Assembly (NCBI RefSeq): GCF_001590795.1
Contig: NZ_JXDL01000001.1
Location: forward strand, 1,064,589 to 1,128,588
Length of the DNA stretch: 64,000 nt
Direction: 5' to 3'
DNA from: Bradyrhizobium sp. AT1
Lineage (GTDB): Bacteria; Pseudomonadota; Alphaproteobacteria; Rhizobiales; Xanthobacteraceae
The position numbers and the translations under genes were made by a program. The notes under the pieces are model-generated. The model was not told where the DNA came from and ran no database searches. It worked only from the letters and a program-made list of their open reading frames with translations. Each line of letters starts with the position of its first letter. The first letter of the stretch is position 1. Positions 1 through 10,728 of this stretch are shown one piece after another.

Positions 1-148
1 CGTCCTCCAGGAGCTTTCGCCCGATCAGGTCGAGCTCGGAGGTGGTCATGCCCGGCTCGAGCGCCTTCCCCATCGCCTCCAGCGTATTGGCGACGATGCG
101 CCCGATCTCTTTCAGGCGCGTCAGGTCGTCGTCATCAGAGATCGTCAT
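1..148 (-). CDS. map: Type I methionyl aminopeptidase, N-terminal part (runs off the left edge)
   Basis: Only the first 49 codons are inside the window. The peptide begins MTISDDDDLTRLKEIGRI and continues into an EPGMTTSELD stretch, which is the usual N-terminal helix region of bacterial methionine aminopeptidase, the metalloenzyme that removes the initiator methionine from new proteins in the cytoplasm. The metal-binding catalytic residues lie beyond the window, so activity cannot be judged. The ATG at 148 is the natural start. The next gene upstream on the same strand is the histidine kinase at 232-3378; the roughly 80-base gap gives no sign that they are coupled. Confidence 0.8.
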   Translation of the reverse strand, partial: MTISDDDDLTRLKEIGRIVANTLEAMGKALEPGMTTSELDLIGRKLLED

Positions 149-231
149 GTCAGGGCTCTCTACGAAAGCCGCGGCATAGCGCGTGTGAAGCCCGCTTGCA
201 AACCGGAGCGTTACCCGCGCCTAAGACGTCC

Positions 232-3200
232 TCACCCCTCATCCAGCAGATTGCGCACCTTGACGGCCAGGTCTTCGATCGCGAAGGGCTTGGACAACAG
301 ATGTTTGCCGGCATCGAGCATGCCGTTGTGCACGATTGCGTTGCGCGTATAGCCGGTGGTGAACAGCACCTTCAGATCCGGGTGTCGCTTCGAGAGCTCG
401 TTTGCAAGTTCGGCGCCGGTCATGTCGGGCATGACGACGTCGGTAAACAGCAGATCCGGAACGAAGCCGTTTTCGATCGTCCTGATCGCTTCCTTGGCGC
501 TGGCGGCCTCGATCACCGTATAGCCGAGCTCGCGCAGGCTCTCTGATGAGATGCTGCGGACCCGCTCGTCGTCCTCGACGACGAGGATGGTCTCGCCCTG
601 GAGGCTTGCACCGGGATGCGCCACGCTTTGCGACGGAATCGAGACGGCCTCCTGGCCGGCGTAGCGCGGAAGATAAATCTTCACGGTCGTGCCGACATCG
701 ACTTCCGAGTAGATTTTGACGTGGCCGCCCGACTGCCGCACGAAGCCGTAGACCTGACTGAGGCCCAGACCGGTGCCTTTGCCCACGACCTTGGTCGTGA
801 AGAACGGATCGAACACCTTTCCCAGCACCTCGGCCGGAATTCCAGTGCCGTTATCCGTCACGGCAATGAGGACATACTGACCGGCCGACAATGCGTATTC
901 TTGGGCAAATTTCCGGTCGATCGAGACGTTGCTGGTTTCGATCGTCAGCCTGCCGCCCTTCGGCATCGCATCGCGCGCATTCACCGCGAGGTTGATGACC
1001 GCGCTTTCCAGTTGGGCCGGATCCGCCCTGACGCGCCAGAGGCCGACCGCAAGCACCGTTTCGAGCCGGACAAGCTCGCCGAGCGACCGCTCCAGCAGCT
1101 CGCTCATTCCCCCGACCATCTTGTTGAGGTCCACAACTTCAGGCGCCAAAGGCTGTTGGCGCGAGAACGCGAGCAGCCTTTGCGTCAGCGTGGCCGCGCG
1201 GTTTGCACCGTCGATGGCGCCCTCGATGAATCGGTCGACGTCGACCTCCCCCTTGCCGAGCCGACGCTTGGCGAGATTCAAGCCGCCGAGAATCACGGCC
1301 AGCATGTTGTTGAAGTCGTGCGCGATACCGCCGGTCAACTGACCCACGGCTTCCATCTTCTGGGCTTGCCGCAATTGCTCCTCGGCCTTCATGCGCTCGG
1401 CGATCTCGTCGGCGACACGCTGCTCCAGCTCGGCGTTGAGCGCCTCGAGCCGGGTCAGAAGCCGGGCGTTGTCGATCGCGGTGGCAGCATGGCCGGCGAT
1501 CCCGAGCAAACTGGCCTCATGCCCGGCCTGGAATTTTCCTGTGTCGGCATGTCCGAAGAAAAGCCCCCCGAGCACCTCGCCCGTCCGCGAGATCACGGGG
1601 ACCGCGAGGTAGGATCGGACCGGAAGATGGCCCTCTGGCATGCCCTTCCGCGGTGCGTTCTTGCCATATCGCAGGTCCTGCAGGATGTCGTCGGACCTCA
1701 CCACGCCCGTGCCCTTGAATGTCGGTTCGAAGACGGCCGTGTTGCGGGGCATCGGGAAGTTCTCGAAGGCAGATCGCGGCGCGCCGGACAACGAGTACAG
1801 CATGTAGCTGCCGCCATCCGCGGTCAGAACATTGTAAAAGAAGGCTCCGAACTGGGCCCCGGTCAGTTCGACGCCGGCATCCGTCACGATCTGCACGATC
1901 GTCCCGAGATCGCGTTCGCGGGCAACCGATGCTCCGGTATCGTTCAGGATCCTGAGATCACGTTCGGTCTTCTTCTGCGCTGTGATATCGAGCACCGTGC
2001 CGATGAACCGGATCGCCTGGCCGCCGGAAAAGATCGCTTGACCGGTCGCGGCAATCCAGCGCTCGATACCATCTTCGATGCCGATGGTACGGTATTCGAT
2101 GTTGTAGCTCGGAGAATGCGGCTTCAAGGCTGAATTGACGGCCTCGTGCGCGCGCTGCCGATCGTCCGGATGAATGCCCCTCAGGAACGAGCCTTGATAG
2201 CTGACCTCGGCGTCCGGCGAGAGACCGAACACCTCCTTGCAGCGGCTGTCCCATCGCAGAACGTCGTTGACCGGATCGTAGTCCCAGGTGCCGATGCCGG
2301 CCGCCTTGTTCGCCAGGACCAACCGCTCGGCGGCCTCCCGGGCCGCCTGCTCGGAGCGAACGCGCTCGATATGTGCCCATGATCGCTCGGTCACCTCGGC
2401 GAGCAAGGCGAGCTCGCGCGCGGTCCAAAGATGCGGGCCGCGGTGATGAACCGCCATCAAGGCGGTCAACTGCCCCTCCTTGACCAGCGGCATGCATATC
2501 GTCGCGCCGATCCCGATGCTCTGGAAGGCGGCAGCTTCCTCGGGCGCGATCTCCTTCAAATTGTCGTTGATGACGAGCGGCCTGCCGGCGCCCAGCTCTC
2601 GCACCGCCTTTTCGCCGAAGTCAGCCAGGCTGTAATGGCCGAGAATATGCATCGCGCCCGGCGCCGCCCAATCCCCGCGAATGGTGAAGCCGTCCTGATC
2701 GGGATCCATGTCGGCATAGGCGCAATTGGAGACGCCGAGATGCTCACCGAGCATCCTGGTCGTCACGGCCATCACGCCGTCGGCATCGCGCGTCTTGGCC
2801 GTCTCCTTGTTGAGAGCGTCCAGGAACAGCAGCCGCGCTTCATTCTCCCGCACGGCCGTTTCCGCCCGGCGGCGTTCGACGGCGGTGCGTGTGCGCTCGG
2901 CGACGTCGCGGATGAGCTCGAGCTCCTCCGGACTCCATTCACGCGGCGTGGCATTGTTGAGGTACAGCAGCGCCACGACGCCGTCAGGCTCGGAGATCGG
3001 CATGTTGACGAGCGCGCGCGCCGAGATGGCCTCGAGTGCGCGAGCACGGTCGCCGACGCGGGGGTCTTTCTCCGCGTCGGCACAGATAACCGTTTCGCCG
3101 CGCTTCAGGTCTTCGATGTAGCTGCCGTAGTCGCGAAAGTGCAGCACACCGGCGAGGCTCAAAATTCCCGGTGCATTCCAGTCGCGTGCGATCGTGATGG

Positions 3201-3378
3201 TCTCGGCCGATGTATCGACCGTGCCGTAACCGGCCCTGCTGACCTTCAGACTCCGGCCGAGCAGTTCTGCCGCAGCGTAGGCAAGATCGTCAGGATTGCT
3301 GATCTCTCGGATGTAGTCGCCGAGTGCGGCCAGGACGGCATTGCGATCGGTCGAGGTCTCCCCGGCCGCCGTTGTCAT
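232..3378 (-). CDS. Hybrid sensor histidine kinase, GAF-GAF-PAS-GAF-HisKA-HATPase-REC
   Basis: A 1048-residue soluble signalling protein with no signal peptide or membrane helix. Visible domains, with rough limits, are GAF 30-168, GAF 190-340, PAS 355-470, GAF 485-640, a coiled coil near 645-675, a HisKA dimerisation domain with phospho-acceptor H687 in the context GGIAHDFNN, an ATPase domain with N800 and the DNGTGIP box near 842-848, and a C-terminal receiver with acidic pocket near 935-937, phospho-acceptor D980 and K1030. The built-in receiver suggests an internal phosphorelay or a feedback sink. The start at 3378 has a clear GGGGAGGT ribosome site. The ligand of the GAF domains and the output partner are unknown; no separate response regulator lies next to it. 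Confidence 0.9.
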   Translation of the reverse strand: MTTAAGETSTDRNAVLAALGDYIREISNPDDLAYAAAELLGRSLKVSRAGYGTVDTSAETITIARDWNAPGILSLAGVLHFRDYGSYIEDLKRGETVICADAEKDPRVGDRARALEAISARALVNMPISEPDGVVALLYLNNATPREWSPEELELIRDVAERTRTAVERRRAETAVRENEARLLFLDALNKETAKTRDADGVMAVTTRMLGEHLGVSNCAYADMDPDQDGFTIRGDWAAPGAMHILGHYSLADFGEKAVRELGAGRPLVINDNLKEIAPEEAAAFQSIGIGATICMPLVKEGQLTALMAVHHRGPHLWTARELALLAEVTERSWAHIERVRSEQAAREAAERLVLANKAAGIGTWDYDPVNDVLRWDSRCKEVFGLSPDAEVSYQGSFLRGIHPDDRQRAHEAVNSALKPHSPSYNIEYRTIGIEDGIERWIAATGQAIFSGGQAIRFIGTVLDITAQKKTERDLRILNDTGASVARERDLGTIVQIVTDAGVELTGAQFGAFFYNVLTADGGSYMLYSLSGAPRSAFENFPMPRNTAVFEPTFKGTGVVRSDDILQDLRYGKNAPRKGMPEGHLPVRSYLAVPVISRTGEVLGGLFFGHADTGKFQAGHEASLLGIAGHAATAIDNARLLTRLEALNAELEQRVADEIAERMKAEEQLRQAQKMEAVGQLTGGIAHDFNNMLAVILGGLNLAKRRLGKGEVDVDRFIEGAIDGANRAATLTQRLLAFSRQQPLAPEVVDLNKMVGGMSELLERSLGELVRLETVLAVGLWRVRADPAQLESAVINLAVNARDAMPKGGRLTIETSNVSIDRKFAQEYALSAGQYVLIAVTDNGTGIPAEVLGKVFDPFFTTKVVGKGTGLGLSQVYGFVRQSGGHVKIYSEVDVGTTVKIYLPRYAGQEAVSIPSQSVAHPGASLQGETILVVEDDERVRSISSESLRELGYTVIEAASAKEAIRTIENGFVPDLLFTDVVMPDMTGAELANELSKRHPDLKVLFTTGYTRNAIVHNGMLDAGKHLLSKPFAIEDLAVKVRNLLDEG

Positions 3379-3730
3379 CTGACCTCCCCCGACACGTTGC
3401 TCGTTTCACCGAATATCGTCCAAGCAATCTCGCGGCATCCGCTTGAAGCCGATGACGACGCCAGCGAGAGGTTGGCACCCGCGCGCCCTGATAACCTCAT
3501 GAAGGCGCTAAGGTTCCCGCGAGATCCCGCGCATCGCGGCTTCGCTTCCGCCGCCGATATTGGCCGGCGAACTGACCGGGCCAAGCCGGCGGGCAAATCA
3601 CGAACAGCCGCGCGGGAAGCGGCACATGCCGGCAAATAAACGCGGATCGACGCGCCACCGCAAGTTGTGAAAGCGCCGATCGTCGTATAGCGTCAGCTAC
3701 GGTCTCTCACCATACGTAGTCGATCGTTTC
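3379..3730. other. Divergent intergenic region between histidine kinase and ClpP-like gene
   Basis: About 350 bases between two divergently transcribed genes. I see no protein-coding frame with a credible ribosome site and no RNA gene. It presumably holds the two promoters, but I found no convincing -35/-10 pair. A short stretch near 3518-3545 is rich in CGCG and could fold weakly. Confidence 0.4.
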
Positions 3731-5038
3731 ATGCTCGCCCGAATATTGTTTCTCCTGGCCTTGCTGTTGTTTCCCGGCGCATTGCGCGCAGCAGGACCGC
3801 CGGCCGAGAAGGCCGGCTTCGCCTCCAAGCTGACGATCTATCTGGCCAAGGGCGCTCCCGACGCATGCGGGCCGGGCTGCGACCGCTGGATCGCGATCGA
3901 GGGCCAGATCGATCAGGACGCCGCCTCCCGCGTTCGTCGCTTCCTCGCCGGCGTCAAGGACACGCAGCGGCCGATCTATCTTCATTCGCCCGGCGGCAAC
4001 GTGGAGCAGTCCTACGTGATCGGCCGGCTGCTGCGCGGTCGAAAGGCCATCGCGCGGGTTGGCCGGACGATCGCGACGGCGTGCAGCGCCGGCACGCAGG
4101 AGGACGCCGCGTGCCTGAAGATCAAGAATGCGACCGGCGAGGTCGAGGCCGAGCTCACCACTTACCATGCGATGTGCAACTCGGCCTGCGGTTACCTGTT
4201 TTTCGGCGCGACCTCGCGCGAGGTTGCCCCCGATGCCGCGCTGGCGGTCCATAATTCCAGGCTGATCCTCACATTCCGGGGCAATCCTCCTCCGGAGGTG
4301 GTCGCCGAAGCGCGGCGGCGCCGGATCGCCGGCGCCGACCACGACCGCGCCGCGTACATCGCGGCGATGGGAATCAGCCGCGAGCTCGATGCGCTGATCC
4401 GCACCGTGAAGTTCGAAAACCTGCACGTGCTGACGCGGCCCGAGCTCTACCGCTTCGGCATAGACACGCGGCCGCTGGCCGAGACGAAATGGCGGCTGGA
4501 AAAGGGAGCACGGCCGTTCGTCAGCAAGCTCGCCGCGCTGAAGAAGGAGAGCGACGCCTCGTTCCGGACCATGGAATGGCGCCTGTATTGCGAAAACAAG
4601 AAGCGCGTGCCGCTGATGTTCGCAAGCGAGATCGACGCATCCACCACGGCTAAGAAATCGATCCTGATGGCTGCCAGCGCCGACCTCAGCAAGGAAGCGG
4701 GAGGACCTCCGGTGCGGCTCGGAAAGTACGAGGTCTGGAGCGGCGCCGTCGATCCCGACATGGTCGAGGCGGTGCTGGCCTCACACTCCCTCCAGGTCCG
4801 GGAAACCATACCGGAGGCGGAGGGAAAGGCTGCGGTCACAAGCTTCAACATCGACATGTCCGGTTTGACCTCGGTGTGGACGCAACTCGGAACGTCGTGC
4901 AGCTCGGCAGCGGCCGGCCCGGCAAAACCCTGGCCAGCGAATGCTCCCCAGCCGACGCCCTGGACCGCCATTCCCTGGAAAGCGACCGGTTCTTTGCCGA
5001 ACGTCAGCGCCGCGCCTTCGGCCACGCCCGCGCCGTAG
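3731..5038 (+). CDS. Exported ClpP/crotonase-fold protein (COG3904-like), function unknown
   Basis: A 435-residue protein with an N-terminal signal peptide (hydrophobic residues 3-20, likely cleavage after ALRA). The core resembles ClpP-fold periplasmic proteins: an SPGGN turn at 86-90 followed by a helix, then S151 inside CNSACGYLFFG and H174 inside LAVHNSRL. These two are placed like the ClpP Ser/His pair, 23 residues apart instead of 25. Cysteines at 46, 50, 149 and 153 could form disulfides in the periplasm. The last ~60 residues are Pro/Ala-rich and low in complexity. The ribosome site before 3731 is weak, so the start is moderately sure. Possible role: periplasmic peptidase or a non-catalytic relative; no substrate is evident. 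Confidence 0.7.
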   Translation: MLARILFLLALLLFPGALRAAGPPAEKAGFASKLTIYLAKGAPDACGPGCDRWIAIEGQIDQDAASRVRRFLAGVKDTQRPIYLHSPGGNVEQSYVIGRLLRGRKAIARVGRTIATACSAGTQEDAACLKIKNATGEVEAELTTYHAMCNSACGYLFFGATSREVAPDAALAVHNSRLILTFRGNPPPEVVAEARRRRIAGADHDRAAYIAAMGISRELDALIRTVKFENLHVLTRPELYRFGIDTRPLAETKWRLEKGARPFVSKLAALKKESDASFRTMEWRLYCENKKRVPLMFASEIDASTTAKKSILMAASADLSKEAGGPPVRLGKYEVWSGAVDPDMVEAVLASHSLQVRETIPEAEGKAAVTSFNIDMSGLTSVWTQLGTSCSSAAAGPAKPWPANAPQPTPWTAIPWKATGSLPNVSAAPSATPAP

Positions 5039-5101
5039 GCGCGCAGCGAGCGCTGGCAGGCCTGCGGTTCGCCCTTGCGAAGCTGACGCGTCGCCGGTCC
5101 G

Positions 5102-5887
5102 TCAGCCTCCGCCCGCGACCGGCGTGTAGATCACCAGCTTCAGCGCGGGATCGTCGTTGGCCTGGAAACTGGTGTGCTCGAACCGCAGCACGCCCCGGGT
5201 CGGATGGTTCATGGTCTTGAGGCCGGACATGGTGCTGCGGATCTCGTGCGCTTCCCACCATTTGACGAATTCCGGGCTGCCCTGGCGCAGCCGCGTCAGC
5301 AGCTCGACAAAAGCGGGATCGCCGGCCCAGACGTCGTGCGTCGCGCGAAACATCGCGACCATGCTCTTGGCGACGTCGGTCCAGCTTGCGCCGTAGAATT
5401 TTCGCGTCTGCTTGTTGGTCATGACCAGCAGCAGCGTGTTGCGATCCTGCTCCGGCAATTGCCCGAAGGCGAAGATCTCCTCGGCCGCCTCGTTCCAGGC
5501 CAAGACGTCCCAGCGCCGGCCGGTGATATAAGCCGGCTGCTTCAGGCTCTCGATCATCCGGCGAATGGGCGGGGGCACGATTTCGCGCGTGAACGCGCTT
5601 GTTGCGCCGTCGCGCGCCAGCGCCTTCAGATGCGCGTGCTCGGTCTTGCTGAGGCGAAGCGCGCGGGCCAGCGCGTCAATGGTGGTGACGGACGGGCTGA
5701 CGGTGCGGCCCTGCTCGAGGCGGATATACCAGTCGACGCCGATGCCGGCGAGCTGGGCGACCTCCTCACGCCGCAGCCCTGCGGTGCGCCGCCGGCGCCC
5801 CGCCGGAAGCCCGACGGTCTTCGGCGACAGCTTCTCACGGCGGGACCTGAGGAAATCGCCGAATTCGACGCGGCGTGGGTCGGCCAT
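5102..5887 (-). CDS. XRE-family regulator with MmyB-like ligand-binding domain
   Basis: A 261-residue transcription factor. Residues 8-80 form a helix-turn-helix of the type GLRREEVAQLAGIGVDWYIRLEQGR. Residues ~100-255 match the MmyB-like PAS-fold domain with its YITGRRWDVLAWNEAA motif, a domain thought to bind a fatty-acid-like or other small hydrophobic ligand. An upstream GTG at 5977 would add 30 residues, but the ATG at 5887 follows a GGGAGC ribosome site and fits the family's usual N-terminus, so it is preferred. The gene is divergent from the oxidoreductase at 5998, a common arrangement in which this type of regulator controls the neighbouring dehydrogenase. Confidence 0.85.
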   Translation of the reverse strand: MADPRRVEFGDFLRSRREKLSPKTVGLPAGRRRRTAGLRREEVAQLAGIGVDWYIRLEQGRTVSPSVTTIDALARALRLSKTEHAHLKALARDGATSAFTREIVPPPIRRMIESLKQPAYITGRRWDVLAWNEAAEEIFAFGQLPEQDRNTLLLVMTNKQTRKFYGASWTDVAKSMVAMFRATHDVWAGDPAFVELLTRLRQGSPEFVKWWEAHEIRSTMSGLKTMNHPTRGVLRFEHTSFQANDDPALKLVIYTPVAGGG

Positions 5888-5913
5888 TGCTGTCGCTCCC
5901 GCGATGGAGGGCC

Positions 5914-5938
5914 CCTGGAATACTAGGATAATACCAGG
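5914..5938. promoter_or_regulatory. Candidate operator: imperfect inverted repeat between regulator and oxidoreductase
   Basis: The arms CCTGGAATA and TAATACCAGG face each other across about six bases in the short gap between the divergent genes. The position and dyad symmetry fit a site for the adjacent HTH regulator. This is inference from sequence only. Confidence 0.35.
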
Positions 5939-5997
5939 CCTTCTTGTCCCTTCCAAGGCGGCGCATATCAACCTCACCTGTCTTCGAGGTGAACATC

Positions 5998-7077
5998 ATG
6001 AAAGCTGCCGTGCTCAAATCCTTCGGCTCGCCGCTGGCGATCGAGAATGCCCCCAACCCGGTGCTCGGCACCGGCGAGGTCATCGTCGATGTCGTCGCCA
6101 CCCGCGTGCTCTCCTACATGAACGAGGTCTTCGACGGGACGCGCAACTACGCGCTCGACCTGCCAATCATCCCCGGCCCCGGCGGCATCGGCCGCGTGCG
6201 TGCGATCGGTCCGGATGCGACCAAGCTCAGCGTCGGCGACTGGGTGTTCTGCGATCCGACGGTGCGTTCTCGCGACGACGCGGTCGCGCCCGACATCGCC
6301 TTGCAAGGGCTCACGGCCGCCGGCCCCGGCGGCATGCGCCTGCAACAGCATTTTCGCCACGGCTCTTTTGCCGAGCAGATGCGCGTGCCGACCGAGAACG
6401 TCAAACCCCTCGGCGCGATCACGTCGGAGCAAGCGACGCAATGGTGTGCCCTCGGGACGTTGCTGGTGCCCTATGGCGGCTTCCTCGCCGCAGACCTGCA
6501 ACCAGGCGAGCGCGTGCTGGTGAGCGGGGCGACCGGCAATTTCGGCAGCGCCGCCGTCTCGGTCGCGCTGGCGATGGGCGCTTCTTTTGTGGTCGCACCC
6601 GGCCGAAACGAGACGATCCTGGCCGACCTCGTCCGCCGCTTCGGCCCGCGGGTGAAGCCGGTCACGCTCACCGGCAATGAGGACCACGACCGCGAAAGCA
6701 TGAAGCGCGCTGCGGCAGGTCCGATCGACTGCGTGCTCGACATCATGCCGCCCTCGGTGAGCCCGACCGTCGTGCGGGCGGCGGTCATGACGGTGCGCCC
6801 CTACGGCCGCGTCGCGCTGATGGGCGGCGTCGGCATGGCCGGCGGCGCAGGGCTCGAGCTGCCCTATCCCTGGATCATGCGCAACTGCATCAGCATTCAC
6901 GGCGTCTGGATGTATCCGCCCGATGCCGCGAGCCGTCTGATCGCCCTGGTGCGCGCCGGGCTGCTGCGGCTCGATGAGTACGCAGCGACGGCCTTCGACC
7001 TCGACCATGCCAATGAAGCGGTCGCGCATTCCGCGGCCAATGGCGGGCCGTTCAAACTGACGGTGATCAGGCCCTGA
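5998..7077 (+). CDS. Medium-chain dehydrogenase/reductase (zinc-type alcohol dehydrogenase-like or quinone oxidoreductase-like)
   Basis: A 359-residue member of the MDR superfamily. The N-terminal GroES-like half has the PGPGGIGRVRAIGPDATKLSVGDWV motif region, and the C-terminal Rossmann half has the nucleotide loop SGATGNFGSAAVSVALAMGA, followed by a PYGRVALMGG strand. Classical zinc-ligand cysteines are absent from the catalytic region, so a zinc-free NAD(P)H-dependent reductase of the quinone-oxidoreductase type is more likely than a true alcohol dehydrogenase. The ATG at 5998 follows a GAGGTGAA ribosome site. It is divergent from the MmyB-type regulator and probably controlled by it. The substrate is unknown. 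Confidence 0.8.
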   Translation: MKAAVLKSFGSPLAIENAPNPVLGTGEVIVDVVATRVLSYMNEVFDGTRNYALDLPIIPGPGGIGRVRAIGPDATKLSVGDWVFCDPTVRSRDDAVAPDIALQGLTAAGPGGMRLQQHFRHGSFAEQMRVPTENVKPLGAITSEQATQWCALGTLLVPYGGFLAADLQPGERVLVSGATGNFGSAAVSVALAMGASFVVAPGRNETILADLVRRFGPRVKPVTLTGNEDHDRESMKRAAAGPIDCVLDIMPPSVSPTVVRAAVMTVRPYGRVALMGGVGMAGGAGLELPYPWIMRNCISIHGVWMYPPDAASRLIALVRAGLLRLDEYAATAFDLDHANEAVAHSAANGGPFKLTVIRP

Positions 7078-7140
7078 GCATCGCGGCGGCGACGGGGTGC
7101 CGCGGCCGAATCTTTTTGCAAGTCCCCCCAAGCACTTGGC

Positions 7141-7172
7141 TACTGTGCATGGGGTTGTTTTCGCAGTTTTGC
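7141..7172 (+). repeat. Dispersed repeat, copy 1 (abuts the lolD stop codon)
   Basis: About 32 bases beginning TACTGTGCATGGGGTTG and continuing through TTTTCGCA. A near-identical copy in inverse orientation sits at 22621-22653; the two differ at one base after TTCGCA and by one T in the following T run. Both copies lie immediately 3' of a coding region. It looks like a genome-wide intergenic repeat, but only two copies are visible here. Confidence 0.75.
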
Positions 7173-7885
7173 TATTCGAGCTCGACCACCTGGCCGTTCG
7201 ACAGCGACACACGCCGGTCCATGCGGCCGGCGAGCTCCATGTTGTGGGTCGCGATCAGCATCGAGACCTTGGTCGCCTTGACCAGCTGCATCAGCGCCTG
7301 GAAGACGTGGTCGGCGGTGTGCGGGTCGAGATTGCCGGTCGGCTCGTCCGCGAACAGCACCCGCGGCGCGTTGGCCACCGCGCGCGCGATCGCGACGCGC
7401 TGCTGCTCGCCGCCCGACAGCTCGGCCGGGCGATGGGTGATGCGGTCGCCAAGGCCGAGATAGCCCAGGATTTCCTTGGCGCGCTTGACGCTCTCGGACT
7501 TCTTCAGGCCGCGGATCATCTGCGGCAGCATGACGTTCTCCAGCGCGGAGAACTCCGGCAACAGCCGGTGCGACTGGTAGACGAAGCCGATATCGGTGCG
7601 GCGCAGCTGCGTGCGCTCGATGTCGGGCAGTTGCGAGGTCGGCGCGCCCGAGACATAGACCTCTCCGGAATCCGGCGCCTCGAGCAGCCCCGCAATATGC
7701 AGCAGCGTCGACTTGCCCGAGCCTGACGGGGCCACCAGCGCGACCGACTGGCCCGCCCACAGCGCCAGCTTGGCGCCGTCGAGGATCGTCAGCGGCACCT
7801 CACCCTGCAAGTACTGCCGCTTTATCTCGTGGAGATAAATGACCGGTACATCGTCGGCCCCCTGCTCAGCCCCTTGGCTCTCCAT
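7172..7885 (-). CDS. lolD: Lipoprotein-releasing system ATP-binding protein LolD
   Basis: A 237-residue ABC ATPase with Walker A GSGKST near residues 55-60, signature [14 protein letters not shown], and Walker [13 protein letters not shown] followed by a switch His in IATHN. The TGNLD form after Walker B is typical of the LolD/MacB class. It powers extraction of lipoproteins from the inner membrane and their transfer to the periplasmic chaperone LolA. It lies 7 bases downstream of the permease gene on the same strand, so the two are co-transcribed. The stop codon touches the dispersed repeat at 7141. Confidence 0.93.
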   Translation of the reverse strand: MESQGAEQGADDVPVIYLHEIKRQYLQGEVPLTILDGAKLALWAGQSVALVAPSGSGKSTLLHIAGLLEAPDSGEVYVSGAPTSQLPDIERTQLRRTDIGFVYQSHRLLPEFSALENVMLPQMIRGLKKSESVKRAKEILGYLGLGDRITHRPAELSGGEQQRVAIARAVANAPRVLFADEPTGNLDPHTADHVFQALMQLVKATKVSMLIATHNMELAGRMDRRVSLSNGQVVELE

Positions 7886-7892
7886 CAGCCCC

Positions 7893-9173
7893 TCACTCGT
7901 ACCGGAGCGCTTCGACGGGATCGAGGCGCGCGGCGCGCCACGACGGATACAGCGTCGCCAGGAACGACAGCGTCAGCGCCATGATGACGACCGCCGTGGT
8001 CTCGCCGACGTCGATCTCGGCGGGCAGCTTCGACAGGAAATAGAGCTCCGGCGAGAACAGCTCGGTCGAGGTCAGCCAGGACAGGAATTGCCGGATGGAC
8101 TCGATGTTGAGGCAGATCACGAGACCGACGACGAAGCCGACCAGCGTGCCGACCACGCCGATCGAGGCGCCCGTGATCAGGAAGATCCGCATGATCGAGC
8201 CTTGCGAGGCCCCCATCGTGCGCAGGATCGCGATATCGCTGCCCTTGTCCTTCACCAGCATGATCAGGCCCGAGACGATGTTCAGCGCTGCGACCAGCAC
8301 GATCATGGTCAGGATCAGGAACATCACGTTGCGCTCGACCTGGAGCGCGTTGAAGAAGGTCGAGTTGCGCTGCCGCCAGTCGACTAGGAACACCGGCCGG
8401 CCCGCAGCTTCCGTCACGGCCTGGCGGAAGGCGACGATCTGGTCGGGATTGGTGGTGAACACTTCGATCGAGGTGACGTCGTTGCTGCGGTTGAAATAGG
8501 CCTGCGCCTCCGCGAGCGGCATGAACACGAAGCCGAGATCGTATTCGGACATGCCGATCTCGAACACGGCGGCGATCTTGTACGGCTTGATGCGCGGCGT
8601 GGTACCCATCGGGGTCACCGCGCCCTTCGGAGCAACCAGCGTGATGCTGTCGCCGGCATGCAGCGAGAGCTGGTCGGCGAGACGCCGGCCGATCGCGACG
8701 CCCTGCCCGTCGTCAAAGCCCTCGAGCGAGCCCTGCTTGATGTTCTTGGCGATCGAGGTGAGGTTGTTGAGATCGTCGGAGCGGATGCCGCGCACCAGCA
8801 CGCCAGAGGCGTTCCACGGCGAGGACGCCAGCGCCTGGCCGTCCACCACGGGCGCGGCAAGCCGGATCCCCTTCACCTGGCTGAGGCGATCGGCGACGTC
8901 CTTCCAGTCGGTCAGCGGCGATTCCAGCGGCTGCACCAGGATGTGGCCGTTCAGCCCCAGGATCTTGTCGAGCAGCTCCTTGCGGAAGCCGTTCATCACG
9001 GCCATGACGATGATCAGCGTCGCCACGCCCAGCATGATGCCGAGGAACGAGAACCCGGCAATGACCGAGATGAATCCCTCCTTGCGGCGCGCCCGCAAAT
9101 AGCGCGCCGACAGCATCCACTCGAATGGCGCAAAAGGCGCGGTCTGCACGGTTTCAGTCATGGTTTCATCCAT
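7893..9173 (-). CDS. lolC: Lipoprotein-releasing ABC transporter permease LolC/LolE family
   Basis: A 426-residue FtsX-type permease. It has one N-terminal membrane helix near residues 38-65 ([23 protein letters not shown]), a large periplasmic domain at ~70-285, and three C-terminal helices at ~290-420 ending in [10 protein letters not shown], the hallmark of LolC/LolE proteins. Alphaproteobacteria usually have a single such permease that forms a homodimer with LolD, and only one is present here. The start at 9173 is taken; an ATG four codons in (9161) is also possible. It sits between proS and lolD. Confidence 0.92.
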   Translation of the reverse strand: MDETMTETVQTAPFAPFEWMLSARYLRARRKEGFISVIAGFSFLGIMLGVATLIIVMAVMNGFRKELLDKILGLNGHILVQPLESPLTDWKDVADRLSQVKGIRLAAPVVDGQALASSPWNASGVLVRGIRSDDLNNLTSIAKNIKQGSLEGFDDGQGVAIGRRLADQLSLHAGDSITLVAPKGAVTPMGTTPRIKPYKIAAVFEIGMSEYDLGFVFMPLAEAQAYFNRSNDVTSIEVFTTNPDQIVAFRQAVTEAAGRPVFLVDWRQRNSTFFNALQVERNVMFLILTMIVLVAALNIVSGLIMLVKDKGSDIAILRTMGASQGSIMRIFLITGASIGVVGTLVGFVVGLVICLNIESIRQFLSWLTSTELFSPELYFLSKLPAEIDVGETTAVVIMALTLSFLATLYPSWRAARLDPVEALRYE

Positions 9174-9263
9174 CGCTCGATAATCCCATGATTCGGGGTC
9201 AATTGTGGCCGGATTGGCGGCCGCGATATCGCGCGATGAACAATATTCAGCCGACCGGCCTTA

Positions 9264-10583
9264 TCAGCCCACAAGTCTTGCGACCGCGTCCGCAGGCGAC
9301 ATGGTCTCGCGGGAGCTGTCACTTCGGCGCTTGATCTCGACCTTGCCGTCGGCGAGCCCCTTCGGGCCGATCATGATCTGCCAGGGAATACCGATCAGGT
9401 CGGCCGCGGCGAATTTGGCGCCGGCGCGCTGGTCGGTGTCGTCATAGAGCACGTCGACGCCCTTCGCGGAGAGCTCGGCATAGAGCTTCTCGCAGGCCGC
9501 ATCGACCGCGGCGTCGCCCTGCTTCAGGTTGAGGATCGACACCCGGAACGGGGCCACGGCCTCCGGCCATTTGATGCCGGCGTCGTCATGGCAGGCCTCG
9601 ATGATGGCGCCCAGGAGGCGCGAGACGCCGACGCCGTAGGAGCCGCCATGGATCGGCACGTCGACGCCGTCGGGCCCCGCCACCATCGCCTTCATCGGCT
9701 CGGAATATTTGGTGCCGAAATAGAAAATCTGCCCGACCTCGATGCCACGGGTGTTGAGCCGCTTCTCCGCGGGGACTTCCTGCTCGAACCGGGCGGCATC
9801 GTGAACGTCTTCCGTCGCGGCGTAAACCGAGGTCCACTGCTTGATGATCGGCGTCAGATCGCTCTCATAGTCGACGTCCTCGCCCGGCACGGGCAGATCC
9901 AGCACGTCGCGATTGATGAAGACGCCGGATTCCCCGGTCTCGGCCAGCACGATGAACTCATGGCTGAGATCGCCGCCGATCGGGCCGGTCTCGGCGCGCA
10001 TCGGGATCGCCTTCAGCCCCATCCGGGCAAAGGTGCGCAAATACGCCACGAACATCTTGTTGTAGGCGACGCGCGCCGCGGCCTCGTTGAGATCGAACGA
10101 ATAGGCGTCCTTCATCAGGAACTCGCGGCCGCGCATCACACCGAAACGCGGACGCTGCTCGTCGCGGAATTTCCATTGGATGTGATAGAGATTCAGCGGC
10201 AGGTTCTTGTAGGACTTCACATACGCGCGGAAGATCTCGGTGATCATTTCCTCGTTGGTCGGCCCGTACAAGAGCTCGCGCTTGTGACGGTCGGCGATGC
10301 GCAACATCTCCGGGCCGTAGGCATCGTAGCGGCCGCTCTCGCGCCAGAGGTCGGCGAGCTGCAAGGTCGGCATCAACAGTTCCAGCGCACCGGAGCGGTC
10401 CTGCTCCTCGCGCACGATCTGCTCGATTTTCTTCAGGACGCGGAAGCCGAGCGGCAGCCAGGCATAAATGCCCGCGGCCTCCTGCCGGATCATGCCGGCG
10501 CGCAGCATCAGCCGGTGCGAGACGATCTCCGCCTCTTTCGGATTTTCCTTCAGGATGGGCAGAAAGAACCGCGACAAGCGCAT
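9264..10583 (-). CDS. proS: Prolyl-tRNA synthetase, short alphaproteobacterial form
   Basis: A 439-residue class II aminoacyl-tRNA synthetase that charges tRNA-Pro with proline in the cytoplasm. Motif 2 is visible as [20 protein letters not shown] near residues 138-158, and motif 3 as [17 protein letters not shown] near 310-326. A C-terminal anticodon-binding domain contains [12 protein letters not shown]. At 439 residues it lacks the ~180-residue editing insertion found in E. coli ProRS, as is usual for alphaproteobacteria. It is followed by lolC and lolD, a neighbourhood conserved in many Hyphomicrobiales. Confidence 0.95.
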   Translation of the reverse strand: MRLSRFFLPILKENPKEAEIVSHRLMLRAGMIRQEAAGIYAWLPLGFRVLKKIEQIVREEQDRSGALELLMPTLQLADLWRESGRYDAYGPEMLRIADRHKRELLYGPTNEEMITEIFRAYVKSYKNLPLNLYHIQWKFRDEQRPRFGVMRGREFLMKDAYSFDLNEAAARVAYNKMFVAYLRTFARMGLKAIPMRAETGPIGGDLSHEFIVLAETGESGVFINRDVLDLPVPGEDVDYESDLTPIIKQWTSVYAATEDVHDAARFEQEVPAEKRLNTRGIEVGQIFYFGTKYSEPMKAMVAGPDGVDVPIHGGSYGVGVSRLLGAIIEACHDDAGIKWPEAVAPFRVSILNLKQGDAAVDAACEKLYAELSAKGVDVLYDDTDQRAGAKFAAADLIGIPWQIMIGPKGLADGKVEIKRRSDSSRETMSPADAVARLVG

Positions 10584-10728
10584 GGCAATACTCGTGGAAT
10601 CAGTGACCGGGTGCAGTGAAACCGGATTGAGAGCGAAAACACAAGACCGGGAATGAGGAAAAGCCGCTAAGGCAACGGAATTCCTGTCATTTTTCCGTCG
10701 GACTTCAGATTCAGCTTAAGCTGCGCCT

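Noticed and set aside
10712..10723. Perfect palindrome CAGCTTAAGCTG just after pcuE
   Set aside because: Twelve bases with no loop and no U tract; too short to call a terminator or binding site.
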